A stretch of 64,000 nucleotides of DNA, from the NCBI GenBank assembly GCA_035578905.1, contig JAQJVL010000805.1, forward strand, positions 301,459 through 365,458, read 5' to 3'. Source of the DNA: Stictocephala bisonia (taxonomy: Eukaryota > Arthropoda > Insecta > Hemiptera > Membracidae). The notes beneath the pieces were generated by a model. It did not search any database. It worked only from the letters and a program-made list of their open reading frames with translations, and had not been told where the DNA came from. Shown here piece by piece: positions 52,467 through 64,000 of this stretch (its first letter is position 1; the number at the start of each line of letters is the position of its first letter). The position numbers and the translations under genes were made by a program.

Positions 52467-55400
52467 ATATTACCTATACACTAAGGTTATTTTATTCTAT
52501 ATACCGATTCATGATGAAATTGATTCTTGATTGAAGTTTGGCAACCTTTAATTTGCAGATTGATTAAAATCTTGATTGTTTGAAGATGGTGCTTGTCTGG
52601 CATTCAGCTCTTTTTCTGAATATTAGAATTGACCAAGTAGACTAATACCATACCTCAAAATACTGCGGTAAATAAGATCACGGGAACACCTTTATACACA
52701 ATTATGTGTTTTTAGGACTCTCCTACTACACAGGGTGTATGGCTCTAAACTCTTTGGGAACTGAATGACTATATTTTGTCATTTACGTTTTTCCCTTGAG
52801 GACCGAAATGACGAAATATGGTCATTACTAAATGTCATGTTGAGGACCGAATGACAATATCCCATGATTCAAAGTTTGATACATATAACAACATCCAATT
52901 TACCGCTTACGATAAACTTGTACATCTTTGGGATGATACAGACGTTCAAGAATATTATATTTGACGTCTGGAGCCAGCTATTGAAATATAATGTCAATGA
53001 AAAGAACTGACTATAATAGACAGAGTTAATTTTAACTGACGAATCTGACAGTATTAACAAAATATTTCATCTTATAATTTTTTTTTATTTTCAATCTGAT
53101 TGTTATAATTTTGTGTGTGATTAATAGGTGATTAAGTTTAAACTTCAATAACACAGTTTCCCACGGAAAAATATTTTTTGTTTACGAGGTGTAAGCTTAA
53201 AAAAAATACATTTTTTAATTAAAATAAACTTTTTTTGACAAAATATAAATATTTATAAATTATGAGATGACATTCTGGTCATTTATTCTGATAAAGTACT
53301 CAATTACACACATTCTGGTCAAAGAAGTACCCTTGTATCTTTATTAGAACAGATTTGATGAATAAATGTATAAAGACTTACGTATCTCCAAATTTTCAGC
53401 CTAAATAATTTTCATGTCGCACTTGAAAAGTGAGGGGGAAAATGAGTTAGCACTTTTTTTCTCAGTTCTCAAAGAGTTAAGTTACTCTAATTAAAGATTT
53501 GACAATTGCATTTTTGTTTTGTTATTAAGCCACAATTAATCAAAATCATAGCAATTTTAATGTACTGAAAATCATTTATATCGTAATGACTGCTATGTTT
53601 TGGGTGCTCTAGTTTTTACATTGACAAAAATGTTTTGTTGTGAGGGTAATATTTATAAAGAAATATCTAATAAATAATGCCCTTTTATTAGTTATTGCAG
53701 GTATTCATAAATTCTAAAATATACAGAATCGGTGTCAAGAGTAAAATAGTTTGATGTTATATTTTGTTTTTGTGTATTAGATTTTATTCCAAAAATATTT
53801 CTTGCTTTGTCAAAACCTTTTTAAGTTACTAATTAAATTACGTTTGTTGAGTACGGTACTAATTTTAAAGCGATTTCACTTGTAAATTATTAAAATGGCA
53901 ACTCTAGACCCAATGGTTAGGTTCAATTTGTAAATTATTGAAATAATCGATTTAAAAATAACAAAATATAGGATAGCTATTTATTCTGCCTTTTTGTTTA
54001 TTCTAATAATGGTACAAAATCCCTTCATCTGTAATGAAATGGCAAGTTTGGTGTTTTATGTATATGGCTGTTGCTTGTCATTTTTGATTATTTCATTCAC
54101 TGAGTTCTTTATGGATAAAACCATTGAATATAGAAACAAAAAGGCAGTCCAAGGCAATGCATTTGCTGTAGACACGTGCCTATGCTGCTATCTATTGATT
54201 GGTTTCAAATAAGCGCATGGATGACTGTTTCACGCACTATCGGCTCAGCTATTAGTCCAGTGTGTGCTTAAGGTAGACGGATAGGGAGAAGGAAATTGGT
54301 GGTGCTACCTGTGAAAAACGAAAATGAACTAATTTCACTAAGCAGGAAAACCAGCTTCACGGGACCCATATGGATGGATAGTCTTTTTGTTTCTATAGTC
54401 AATCACAAAACTATCTGAACATTTTTCTGACAGCTCAAAGAAGAACATTTAACTAGCATAATTCGTTTTCAGGCAATGATGTAGGGAATGAGATTGTTAA
54501 TAAGTTATGGTAAATATTATGGATCAATTATATAATTTTATACATTTATTAAATTAAATAAATTTTAGGTGTTAATAATACGAATTCTTCACCTTAACTA
54601 TAATTACATGATGAAGAATTTTAGTTATTTTGAAAATTCTTATCTAAAATAGAATTCGATATAAAAGGTACATAGTTTGTAGCCAGTTTCATAAACACAA
54701 CATATATAGTTAACACTACATAGTGTTACATAGCACTACATCTCAGTTAACACTTCATTTAGGTACTATACATTAAACATAAAAATTCAAGCAAGCAAGA
54801 ACTTACTTTTAATAATTAATTCATGAAGTAATGTAAACCTAATTTCAAAATAAAATCTTGACTTTTGATTGAAATGTTTTGTGAGCCTTCTTATATGTGA
54901 CTAACTTATCTTTGACACATTCTGTAGTTTTGATAATGATGAAATAGACCACTGAGAAAGTAACATCAGGAATTTAAAGATATGTTAGTAAGAAAAAAAT
55001 ATATATATTTCCTGACTATTTATTAATGTCTCCTTATCTTTTTAGGTATCAACATGTTTGTCTTGTTTATGTGTTACTAATAAGTATTTCAGCAGTATCG
55101 CTCTCCACTCTAAAAACACCAAATCGATTTTAGTGGTTGCTGTTCAAATAAGAACTGGCCACAATTTGATTTATTACCTTTTTTTGTATGAAAATAGACA
55201 ATTTGATGATGAGAAGCATCAGTGTGTTTGATGTGAGAAAAGTTTTGCTTTTAGATACAAGTATTGATAATGTAAGTTAAATAATACAGATTCAAACGCT
55301 CTTTTAAATTCTGGACATCTCATTAGAGCCATACTAATATTAATTTGTGCTATTTATTGTTTATAATGAGAGATTTGTATTTCTTGAAATGTACATAGTT

Positions 55401-55560
55401 GTTGTGTGTTACATTTAAAATAGTGTTAATTAGGATTAGATTTTGATTGTTATATTTCTCTGGCCTCATATAAGTGCTGTTGAAATAAATTCTAGTTTCT
55501 TTACGTAAAGTATAATTAAATATGAAACTTGTTTATAACAGTAAAGTATATTTAAATTCA
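52467..55560 (+). other. lin-7 3' UTR and intergenic sequence
   Basis: No coding feature recognised. AATAAA occurs at several places (for example near 53,670), so the lin-7 mRNA end cannot be fixed. The 53,994-54,212 frame begins with hydrophobic residues but has no family match. Confidence 0.4.
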
Positions 55561-55828
55561 TTTATTGGTTTTAATTTTCCTGAAGCATTTCTCTAGATAC
55601 CAGCATAAATGAATTTAGCAAGTGTGTCTTATTTACTCTGAAGGTGGGGTTGCTCATCAGGTTGACAGGAAATGTGGACGGTCTTAAAACAATCAAAAGG
55701 CGTCTCCTGAAGGCACATTTTTTACAACCATGAAGGCAATATTTCTGTACAGCACAGATGTGTGAGTAGATTCCATGAGGATAAGTACAGTCCAACACTG
55801 GTAGTCCAACATTCAGGATTGCCTGTGT

Positions 55829-56003
55829 TTACTGTACAGTTTCCAGGGCCACAGTCATGATTGTAGCCTTATAATCTCCCTCAACCTGCTTGCTGTTGAA
55901 ATACAGACCATTTTTCACCTTACCTCTGAGCAGGGAAGGAAATAGCCATGACACCAGAAACCTTGCATCTCTACGATCACATATTAAATCCCCACCTCGG
56001 ATC
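55829..56003 (-). CDS. Possible terminal exon of an unrecognised minus-strand gene
   Basis: After the acceptor aatgtcag (ending 56,004) a frame stays open for 57 residues, including RRDARFLVSWLFPSLL and NGLYFNSKQVEGDYKATIM, to TAA at 55,831-55,829. AATAAA follows at 55,566-55,561. Composition is GC-richer than the flanks. I do not recognise the protein. It may equally be an old retroelement piece. Confidence 0.25.
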
Positions 56004-56754
56004 CTGACATTGTAATATTGTTATTAATTGAAGTTTTTTAATAATATTAATGTTATTCAAAAAATAATTTTAATTAAATCTGTAATCTTTAAAGATTTCA
56101 ATATTAGTTTATTCTGACAAGGTATGTAAAACCAGTGTAAGAAGAATATTCCAAAAGTCATCACTTCCAATCAAATCTTCGAAAATCTTTCTTATAGCCT
56201 ACTAGACTAAACTTAATAGGCTTTGATACAATTCCGATACCTACCCTATGGGCCTGGTTCCTATACAACAGGTTTTCTCATTCTCATATGGTCTATATAA
56301 GTCGAGTTGTGACGTCAGAGAGAGACCTCCGACCGCAGAGTAAGTGTATTACTTACTCTGTGCCTCCAACACAGCATGCTGAACAATTAAAACTACATAC
56401 TAAAAACCATTACTGTATTGTTTTCAAGAGTATTTTGAAATTATTTTAAAATTTATTATTATACGGTTATTATTACAAACTGCAACAGCACACCTCACTT
56501 CAGGCATTTCACATACATAGTCATATAAATTCACTATTATTCAAAACAAAGTCATACCACAAACATCATGCTCAAAGTTAATCAACATGCAGATGGAAGT
56601 GTCATCGAGAGTACAGATATCAGATGTTTTACATTGTTCCGGTTTGCTTCGTTTTCAGCAGTGAAGGTAGAAAAACACAGCTGAGGCCTCCCTATGATGT
56701 AATTGCCAGCTTCGTGATATGGATGCGTACTTGTATGAGACAACCTCTTGTATA

Positions 56755-56850
56755 GGAATCTTGCCCTATGGGTGGGTCAATGCCATTGTTCATGTATTGG
56801 TGGATGGGTGAGTCAGTAACATGTATGGGTGGGAGCGTTGTGAGAACCTT
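56755..56850. repeat. Minisatellite-B-like units, inverted
   Basis: GGGTGGGTCAATGCCATTGT and ATGTATGGGTGGGAG are reverse relatives of the 13.9/15.4-kb units. Confidence 0.4.
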
Positions 56851-57039
56851 TTTTCTCGTAAATAAATAAATAAAATATTGTTGTCATTAAGCAACAAACA
56901 TGAGCAATAGACAACGTTAACTTACAACTTATTATTTGCTAAACTATATAATGATACAGTTGAGCACATCACAAATCAATCATACCATACAGATAAAAAC
57001 ATTTCAATATTTTGTTTGACCTGATCCTCTTCAGCCTAG

Positions 57040-57670
57040 GATAGGTAGTTAGAGCGTATTGGATAGCAACCATCATGACTGTACGAGGCAAGCAGGCTGC
57101 CCGGGTCTCCGGAAAAAAAGGTCCCGAGGAAACATGGCTCCTGAAATTGACAAAAAAGGAACAACATGGAAAAATTAAAATTGTTAGAGAGCTGACTGAG
57201 GGTGAGTCGGAAATGAGAGGTGACTAAGCGTTGGAGAGTGGGCAATAGGGGACTATGTCAGTGTAGGGCCAGTAACGGGTTGTGTGAAGGGTGGCTAGTG
57301 ATTGGGGGGGGGGTGTAGTTGGGTGGTGGATCAGAAACGGCCGTGAACCAGGTGGTGGATGGTGAAGTATTGGCTGTTGGTGTAGGTTCTATAAAGTACT
57401 CTGCCAGTGTGGGGGAGTCGGTGGCTTTGGCAAGGTAGTTCTGGTTGAGTAACTCACGCAGGGTGGGAATATGGAACAGGGTATAGAGGTCTTGGGAGCT
57501 GTGGTCGGGATGACCTCTGCTGCAGGATAGATCTTGAACATGGTAAGTTTGAATTTTATATGTTCCAGCTTTTTACAGGGCATGACTATTGTAGGAAGTA
57601 TCTCCACAAGATGAGGTAAGCAACTCTCCTCAGTGTGCATACTGCCGGAGAACAATGTCACATTAAATTC
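57040..57670. other. G-rich segment of unknown nature
   Basis: The plus strand is rich in GGTGG/GGGG. A 90-codon minus frame (57,661-57,389) is proline-rich, with no family I know. Possibly part of the neighbouring LINE or a decayed repeat. Confidence 0.25.
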
Positions 57671-57699
57671 TTTGTGTGCATGCTACCAAAGAAAGAGAT

Positions 57700-58430
57700 G
57701 GCTTAAAATGATTCGAATAGCTTTATTTGGACATTAAACGAAATAATATTGTAATAGGCTACGTCTAAGATAACTAGCTAGCAAGATAATAACTAAAATA
57801 TATAAAAACATGCTAACTTAAAACTGAAAACAATCATGCTTCAATGGCACGCAAAAGCTATGTTAAAACATCATACATGAACTATTGCAAATACAGTGTC
57901 AAAACTTATACCTGACTGGTAGCTACAATGATTGAATTGAATTTGAATGTTAGGCCTCTAGCATTGTAACATTATCCATAAATGCAGTAAGGTTATAAAA
58001 GGATTATCCAAAAACCAGCTTTCAGGACACTAGCAAATTTGTTTTTGGGTAAAGATATAGTAGTGTGAGGCAGGTAGTTGTTATACCTTTTACCTGAAAC
58101 AGGAAAACAATTTAGGGTCTTGCTAAATCTACAATTACTAGAGAACCATTTTTGCCCTATTTCTAGTCTCATAGCCATGCACATGCTGACTCATAACAAT
58201 ATTGGTTTCCATGCTCGTAATTTCTAATAAGCAATGAAGAATATGTGTATTATACTGTTAAAATCTTACTTTTAGAGAATAGAGGTGCCTACAATGATCC
58301 AACCTGCCAGTACCATTCTCAATGCTCTATTCTGTAGTAACAGAACCATGAGAGCACCGGGTGAATGACCACAGAGCCTGGTTCCATACATTACAGTAGA
58401 GTGGGAAAAAAAGCAAAATTGGTATTAGTA
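57700..58430 (-). mobile_element. LINE ORF2 C-terminal fragment and 3' UTR (minus strand)
   Basis: Minus strand: MYGTRLCGHSPGALMVLLLQ then NRALRMVLAG, the reverse-transcriptase thumb region (W/L-G-x-S ... LQNRALR). Next comes HGYETRNRAKMVL, and in another frame FSKTLNCFPVSGKRYNNYLP, the usual jockey/CR1-type ORF2 end. The 3' end is near 57,700 (CCAAATAAAGCTATTCGAATC). Stops and frame changes make it dead. Confidence 0.65.
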
Positions 58431-58518
58431 TTGTTTCAACAGATACTGATTTAGAGGCAATACTCTGATAGATGATTGCATTTTTTGCATACCTTAATGT
58501 GGTCATACACAAATAAAT

Positions 58519-58564
58519 AAATATGGGAATGCTTGACTAGCTCAAGTCAAGCATTCCCATATTT
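58519..58564. repeat. Perfect 20-bp hairpin
   Basis: AAATATGGGAATGCTTGACT, a 6-base loop, then its exact reverse complement. No coding context. Confidence 0.95.
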
Positions 58565-59295
58565 ACTCAGTCACAAAGGGATGTCAAGACACGTGGCCAA
58601 ACATTGAGGCATTCGACCCGTAGAGGGTTTAGTTGTTTTTGCAGGGTGAGTCACAAACCCTGATCATATGCATTACATCCCCCCTATGCAAGAAAATGCA
58701 TGATTTTATTCAAGAAGAACAAATATGTTCAGTTCCAAGATAATGTAGTACTGTAAATTTCTAGTTAAACCGTGTCCTCTTTGGAACATGTCTATATATT
58801 TAAATGTATATGTTTCAGCTAGTATATATCTATAATAAAATAAATATTAAATGTTGTATAGCCTGTTGGATTGACTTAAGAGTTGGGTTAACGTAGGCAT
58901 TTCTTATATCAAAAGTGGGCCGTTGAAAAGAGGAATGCATAATATTTAAGATTGAAGGAACTAGACATTGCTTTCAATAAGATTGGCTATGAGTTCCTCA
59001 ATAGTGCAAGCTTAAATAAACCGTATGCTGAAGACTCATTATTATCCTTTCCTTCAAAATATACTTATCTCATCAGAAAAAGAAGGGAAACAACCAAGAT
59101 TGATTAAAAATAGTCAGGCATGGTTATTTTTTACAACGAAGCACTTATCTAAAGTCTACTGCTCACTAAGAACTACACGTTTAGAGCACCCTAAACTTAG
59201 CGATAAAAAAGTATTGGTGAAAAGGAAATGATTCAACTAAAAAAATAGGTGATTGGGTTTCCCAGACACACTGTATTTCTTTAAAGGTTAGTTGT

Positions 59296-59688
59296 TATAG
59301 TCCAGCCGTTCTAAATTTACCTCTTAGGGGAGCACAACATGGCAACATTGTAAATCTTGAGCGCTTGGCTCCTTCCTGTCCCACGGCTAATTAGTTTTCG
59401 GTCTAGATAAATCATTACTAGCGCCTGATAGTTTTTATAAGTTAAAATTGTCCGATTGACTTCGTTTATTGATATTTGTAAACGGTAAAAATAGTACTTC
59501 CCAATTAAACACTAAAAAGAGTTTTAATTCCCATTACAAACAAAATTAAATAACATTCTTCACAATTGTGAGTCACCGGAGGTAAAATTTAGATGAGGGC
59601 TGTGGCAGTATGAATGCGACGTTACCTATATCGATTTTAGAATTTAGCCTGCAAACCTCAGAGGTAAAGATAGACCGGCTGGACTATA
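59296..59688. mobile_element. MITE, about 390 bp
   Basis: Ends TATAGTCCAGCCGTTCTA... TTACCTCTTAGG and the reverse of CCTCAGAGGTAA... GGCTGGACTATA. If the repeat starts TAGTCC, a TA duplication flanks it, as in Tc1/mariner-type MITEs. No coding frame. Confidence 0.75.
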
Positions 59689-59883
59689 GTAGACAACCAA
59701 CCCGTCCCGCTGTAAGTGTTGACGGATAATGCTGTGAGGGATTTGGACTTTTACAATAACGTGACATCTATACTAAAAAATGTCATGACCTTGAAATATC
59801 TATATAACATTTATATTGGTTTGTCACTGGTATATTCAGCTACTGAATAAAGTACTTTCATATTACTAAATAGCACACATACT

Positions 59884-60310
59884 AAAGCAATATATGTCCA
59901 TCTCAATAGAGCAATGAGAGTTCTAAGTGGCATACTCATGGCAACTTCACTACCTTGGTTCCCAGTGCTGTGGAATACAGTTCCTACAGAGGAAAGACGT
60001 CAGGAGGCACTACTTAATAAGATCTTGAAAGTCCGCACCTCCCTATTACACATTTGATCACTATTATCCTGTATCTCCAACATCAGAATGGTCGCTTAAA
60101 ATCTCGAAATCCACCTCTACGTACTGCTTTCCAGTTGAGCAGATCAAATTTCTCGCCTAATACTAGCTGAGCCATAGCGTGAAACAGTTTTAACGGACGA
60201 AATAAGTTCCTTATTAACGATCCGTATGTATGTGGGATGAACCTCCATAATAGGGAATGGACACTGTTGAATCGAGGCCTAACTGTCGTGGGCAGATGTA
60301 AATACTAAAT
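59884..60310 (+). mobile_element. LINE ORF2 C-terminal fragment (plus strand)
   Basis: A frame reads YVHLNRAMRVLSGILMATSL, LPWFPVLWNTVPTEERRQEA and LLNKILKV to a TGA at 60,055. After further stops, MNLHNREWTLLNRGLTVVGR appears, parallel to LPHKEWTMFSRF...GRC of the 23.8-kb copy. Same broad LINE group, inactivated. Confidence 0.7.
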
Positions 60311-60437
60311 TAGTCATGTGATAGCGGGGAGTTTCTCAAAACGATGGATTACAAAGTTTCATAGTGACCTCTACGCTGTTTTACGGAAGAATAAACTAAC
60401 ATAAACAGAATCAGTGAGGCAGATCTTAAATGTAAAC

Positions 60438-60587
60438 GTAAATACCATAGTAATACTTGGATTGTAGTATATATTAATCTTTGTGATATTTACATGTTCA
60501 CTGCATTTTATTTTAAATTCTATTTCTATAAATAAACCTGATAAACCTAGTGCATACAATTTCATAACTTTTCTATTTCTTGATTAA
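60438..60587 (+). repeat. Direct duplication, copy 1 of about 150 bp
   Basis: GTAAATACCATAGTAATACT... ATAAACCTGATAAACC... TTTCTTGATTAA recurs at 61,275-61,421 with small differences. It may be a LINE 3' UTR. Confidence 0.85.
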
Positions 60588-60597
60588 TGGATTGATG

Positions 60598-60726
60598 GAT
60601 TGGATTTAGCTTTGTGACAGGATCATTTGATCATTTTATTGAAGTATAATGACTTTCGGACTCATTAAAATACACAACACAGCTTATATTTGAATATTTA
60701 AATTAATAAATGGTTACCGAAAAACA
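60598..60726 (+). repeat. LINE 3' end segment related to 16,274-16,405
   Basis: GGATTTAGCTTTGTGACAGG and TTAAATTAATAAATGGTTA match the 16.3-kb copy. Confidence 0.5.
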
Positions 60727-61173
60727 AAACCATATTAGAACAAGTACCTATATAGAAAAGAACAAGCTCACTTTATTCAGTAAATATATGTATACTACTA
60801 ATATATGCTGAACTAAATAATAATAATAGTTTTTTTACTGAGAAACGTTTTGATATATATTATTGTGTTTTCTAAATATAAAATACGTTTGTATAATTGT
60901 TCAGGCTGTGACTAGTAACGATGATTCTTCACAGCTGATACACAAGAACAAAAACGCTAGGAACAGAAAGTTGTTGTTTTTGTCACTGTCAAACTGTAAT
61001 TGCTAAATCTTGTACTTACGTCTCAGAACATGAAAGTTAAACGTATTTTCTGTCGTACTGTGTGTCTAAAGTAGTAATCTTTAATTAATATGAATTAGTG
61101 TTTAAACCAAGTCATAGTTATTTTAACCTTCATCCATTTATCTTTCAATGTAACGTCGTTGCAGCGTCAAGAT

Positions 61174-61496
61174 ATGGATACTAGCACAAAACCTAACACA
61201 ACCACAACACCCACTAAAACGTCAACTGGTAACGAACTTTATAATTTTAATTAATCTCAAAGCACGTAGTTTAAGTAAATACCATAATAGTACTTGGATT
61301 GTTGTATATATTATACTTAGTGATATTTACATGTTCACTGCACTATATTTTAAATTCAAATTCCATTTCTATAAATAAACCTGATGCATATAATTTCGTA
61401 ACTTTTCTATTTCTTGATTAAAATATTCAGTCCCTAGATGAAGCACCCAAATCACAAGATGCTACTAAAACTAAAAAGAAAATACCAGTAAAATAA
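61174..61496 (+). CDS. Possible two-exon 37-residue ORF, unrecognised
   Basis: ATG at 61,174 opens a Thr-rich frame (MDTSTKPNTTTTPTKTST) to a donor at 61,229. Joined to the acceptor ending at 61,437 it continues DEAPKSQDATKTKKKIPVK to TAA (61,496). AATAAA-like sequence follows near 61,535. The putative intron contains the second copy of the 150-bp duplication. Low-complexity, hydrophilic and lysine-rich; no known family. Could be chance. Confidence 0.22.
61275..61421 (+). repeat. Direct duplication, copy 2
   Basis: Partner of 60,438-60,587, same orientation, start-to-start spacing 837 bp. Confidence 0.85.
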
Positions 61497-61566
61497 TAAT
61501 TTAGTTATAACAACACACTACTATATGCCCAACAAATAAAATAATAGCCTAACAACCAAATAAGTA

Positions 61567-62670
61567 CAGTAGACTCGGTTATCCGAGGTAATTGGGACCG
61601 GGCCTACCTCGAATACGTAAAAACTCGGATAATTCGGAGGTTATGGTAAAAATATTGTAAAAGCCATGAAAAAAGTACAAAACTAGTTTATTAACAAGAA
61701 AAAAAATGATGTAAATGTAGTTACAATCTTGTACAATTGTACCGTCCTGTAAAAAAGTAGGAACATTAGGTTTTATCTTTTAAAAGTTGTATTACCGCAG
61801 GATGACAAGAAGTTGGGAATAAGTGTTCCATTTTAAAACTACAACAGTCGGCAAAACAGTACAATAATAGAATTTAATAATAAAAATCGGATGTAATGTC
61901 CATAGGCAGCATTGTGGATGGGCAATTTCCTCGAACGCTACATTTGTTGACAGCAAAACCTTTCTTATTTATTTAATTTAATCTATCTACGGTCCTCGGT
62001 AATATTTGCGTCTTTGTTTTAAGTGTAATGTACCGTTCAGTCCGATTACTGAACAAAATCATTGTATTATCCTGGCTTTGAACACAAATCAGCTTTACTC
62101 TCTTAATAGTGTAGGGAACCATACAACATTTTAAACGAACAAAATTATCGTATCGATACCACATTAGTTGTACATATTGAAAACACTGATTGATTCATCA
62201 ATTCAATTTCGTTATGGGCAACTGTCAACCATTTACCACTCATATCAAAACACTTGAATAAAATATTGAACAATAACAGTAACAATAATAAATTACGACA
62301 GTATTTCCAAGACTATATTGTAAAATCACGAAAGTCAACACACTAAAACAACCAAATTTAGTGTGAAAGCAGTCGACTAAGCCGATAGGATCAGGTGTTG
62401 ATGTGTCATGAGTGAATACATTTGGGTGGGAAAATTATTCCTATAATAAGGTACAATATCATAAATACGTCTCGTGACGGCCCTGCAGCACCTTAACCTA
62501 GCACCAACAGCCAATAGAGACACTGATTACTTGTCAAGCGATTATAAGATATATCACGCTATAGTTTTCCTTTTAATAATAGCTTTATGTTTATTTTTCA
62601 TCTTCTGATGACTAGCTCGGTCAACCCGGAGGCTCGGTTAATCGGAGCTTGGATAACAGAGATTCTACTG
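61567..62670. mobile_element. pogo/Tigger-like non-autonomous element, 1.1 kb
   Basis: Ends CAGTAGACTCGGTTATCCGA and, reversed, CAGTAGAATCTCTGTTATCC, with CGGTTAATCGG-type subterminal blocks. TA flanks both sides (61,565-61,566; 62,671-62,672). These are typical pogo/Tigger ends. No transposase frame, so it depends on a transposase made elsewhere. Confidence 0.85.
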
Positions 62671-62675
62671 TAATT

Positions 62676-62730
62676 AAAAATTGCTTATGGCATTCCTTCA
62701 ATTAATGAAGGAACGCCATAAGCAATTTTT
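62676..62730. repeat. 25-bp hairpin beside the pogo-like element
   Basis: AAAAATTGCTTATGGCATTC + CTTCA, a 5-base loop, then the reverse complement with one mismatch. It begins 3 bases after the TA duplication. Confidence 0.92.
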
Positions 62731-63189
62731 CTTAATTGGAACAAAAAACAAAGACACTGACTTATTGGAAAAATGACAAAGCTTACTCAACTTAGCAAGG
62801 ATTATATATTGTCCTCAGATTAGGCCTAAATTATACTGGGGGTTGGTGTCCTAGGCCCTACTAGTCTTACAAGTGTTGATGACTTAATATTTTTGTTATC
62901 TTCTGTTTTTCAGTGCCAGTCACATTTTATAATTATTATTATTGTTCATGTGAGGGCTTGATTGCACCAAGAGAAGCACAGTTAGTGACATTTTGATGAG
63001 TTGGACTTGTTTGACGATCAAAAACTTGTTTCTTTATTTTGGAATGAGTTTACTTTATTCAGTAGACGAGATTGCTCTGGTTCTTTTTCCTGTCATCATC
63101 TGACCAACTTTCCAATAAAAAAAATCTTTTGTCTGAATCTGTTCTTGATTGAAATATCAGTTTACTTTAGAGAGCATATACCTGTTGCG

Positions 63190-64000
63190 TTTAGTTCAAA
63201 TCAAAATCACTTTATTTCCACATAGTACAAAATAAAATAAACATATATAAAGAAAATACACAATATACTTCATAAAGTATTCAAGCAAAATATCACTTAA
63301 ATTTCATAATTTACAACATCATGAAATAAAAAGATAAATAACTAAAATAACCACTCAAAAATATAACACAATGTAAAATAATTCAGTCTTATCAATGGCT
63401 ATTTTAGAAACTGAATCCGAAAGTAGAGAAATAACTAAATTAATATAAATAAATATTTTGCCTGATTATAAAAATGATATTTATGAAGGGAAATAAGCCT
63501 ACATGGGCGCCAAAAGCCTGTGCATAGGCTCGAGTTTTTTTTGTTTTTTTTAAATTAAATTTAAGTATTAAATATATCCTGTGAAATTACGAAGTGCAAT
63601 TAATAAAACTAATATGTTAATTTCGAATAAACTATCTATATGATATTTTATTAAATACTGAATCGAAAATTAAAATTTACGTGAAAAAATAATACGAAAT
63701 TAAAAGAGAGTAAAACTGACGATAATGTGCCGATGCATTAAAGGTGAAATGCGGAGGGGAGAAGGAGAAAAGGTCAAGGCCGCCTACAATCAGCAGAGAT
63801 AAGGGACTCGGTCTCCTCATCACTGACCAGATGCAACCACGATTTAAGTCTCTTCTTAAATACTGTAATGGACGTGGAAGCAATAGTGTAGGACTTACAA
63901 ATTGAGTGCGAAAGTTTCTGAACAGGATGTGAGCGATGTAAAAAGAATTTGTTGTTGAAAAAGATTTTTATTGATTGATTGTTATAGTTACTACTTTGTT
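63190..64000 (-). mobile_element. LINE 3' end with ORF2 C-terminus (minus strand, runs off window)
   Basis: From the right edge a minus frame is open for at least 70 residues: SIKIFFNNKFFLHRSHPVQK, then SYTIASTSITVFKKRLKSWL, ending ISADCRRP and TGA at 63,776-63,774. The V-F-K-x-R-L-K-x-W-L motif is a frequent end of CR1/jockey-type ORF2. The 3' UTR runs to AATAAAGTGATTTTGATTTG near 63,195. Confidence 0.5.

Noticed and set aside
58519..58564. microRNA precursor
   Set aside because: Perfect 20-bp stem with a 6-base loop is shorter and more perfect than animal pre-miRNAs; no conserved seed recognised.

Overview
The window is AT-rich nuclear DNA of an animal, almost certainly an insect. Its genes are split by spliceosomal introns, and the intergenic and intronic space is full of insect-type repeats: mariner, hAT, piggyBac and pogo/Tigger remnants, Penelope-like elements, LINE tails and tRNA-derived SINEs. 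No bacterial, CRISPR or intact viral feature is visible. The species cannot be fixed from this sequence.

Layout. (1) 1-37,030, plus strand: the 3' half of a large axonemal dynein heavy chain gene, best matched to DNAH2. Eighteen coding exons (431-36,934) join in frame to 962 residues plus a stop, covering the end of AAA5, AAA6 and the C-terminal domain. The gene enters from the left, and its introns hold most of the mobile DNA. (2) 37,500-38,300: a decayed Penelope-like element, minus strand, in the intergenic gap. (3) 38,500-42,420, minus strand: TMEM258, a small subunit of the oligosaccharyltransferase. Its start codon alone forms the coding part of exon 1, and an intron is predicted in its 3' UTR. 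(4) 43,878-52,466, plus strand: lin-7/veli, complete in five coding exons (197 aa, L27 plus PDZ). TMEM258 and lin-7 lie head to head about 1.5 kb apart with a SINE between them. (5) 52,500-64,000: no recognised host gene. It holds LINE C-terminal fragments, two MITE/pogo-type elements, two near-perfect hairpins, a duplicated 150-bp block, a possible 37-aa two-exon ORF and a possible terminal exon of a minus-strand gene.

The three host genes have unrelated jobs (ciliary/flagellar motility, ER N-glycosylation, and cell polarity/synaptic scaffolding), and nothing suggests a shared pathway. The most interesting non-genic signals are three hammerhead-ribozyme-like cores, two of them next to Penelope-like coding remnants. 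One core sits in a 190-bp palindrome whose other arm has lost exactly the ribozyme core. A second highlight is a hAT transposon (8-bp target duplication) nested inside a fold-back element that itself has a 15-bp direct repeat at its ends. Exon boundaries were assigned by eye from splice consensus, phase continuity and recalled family sequence, and no alignment was run.
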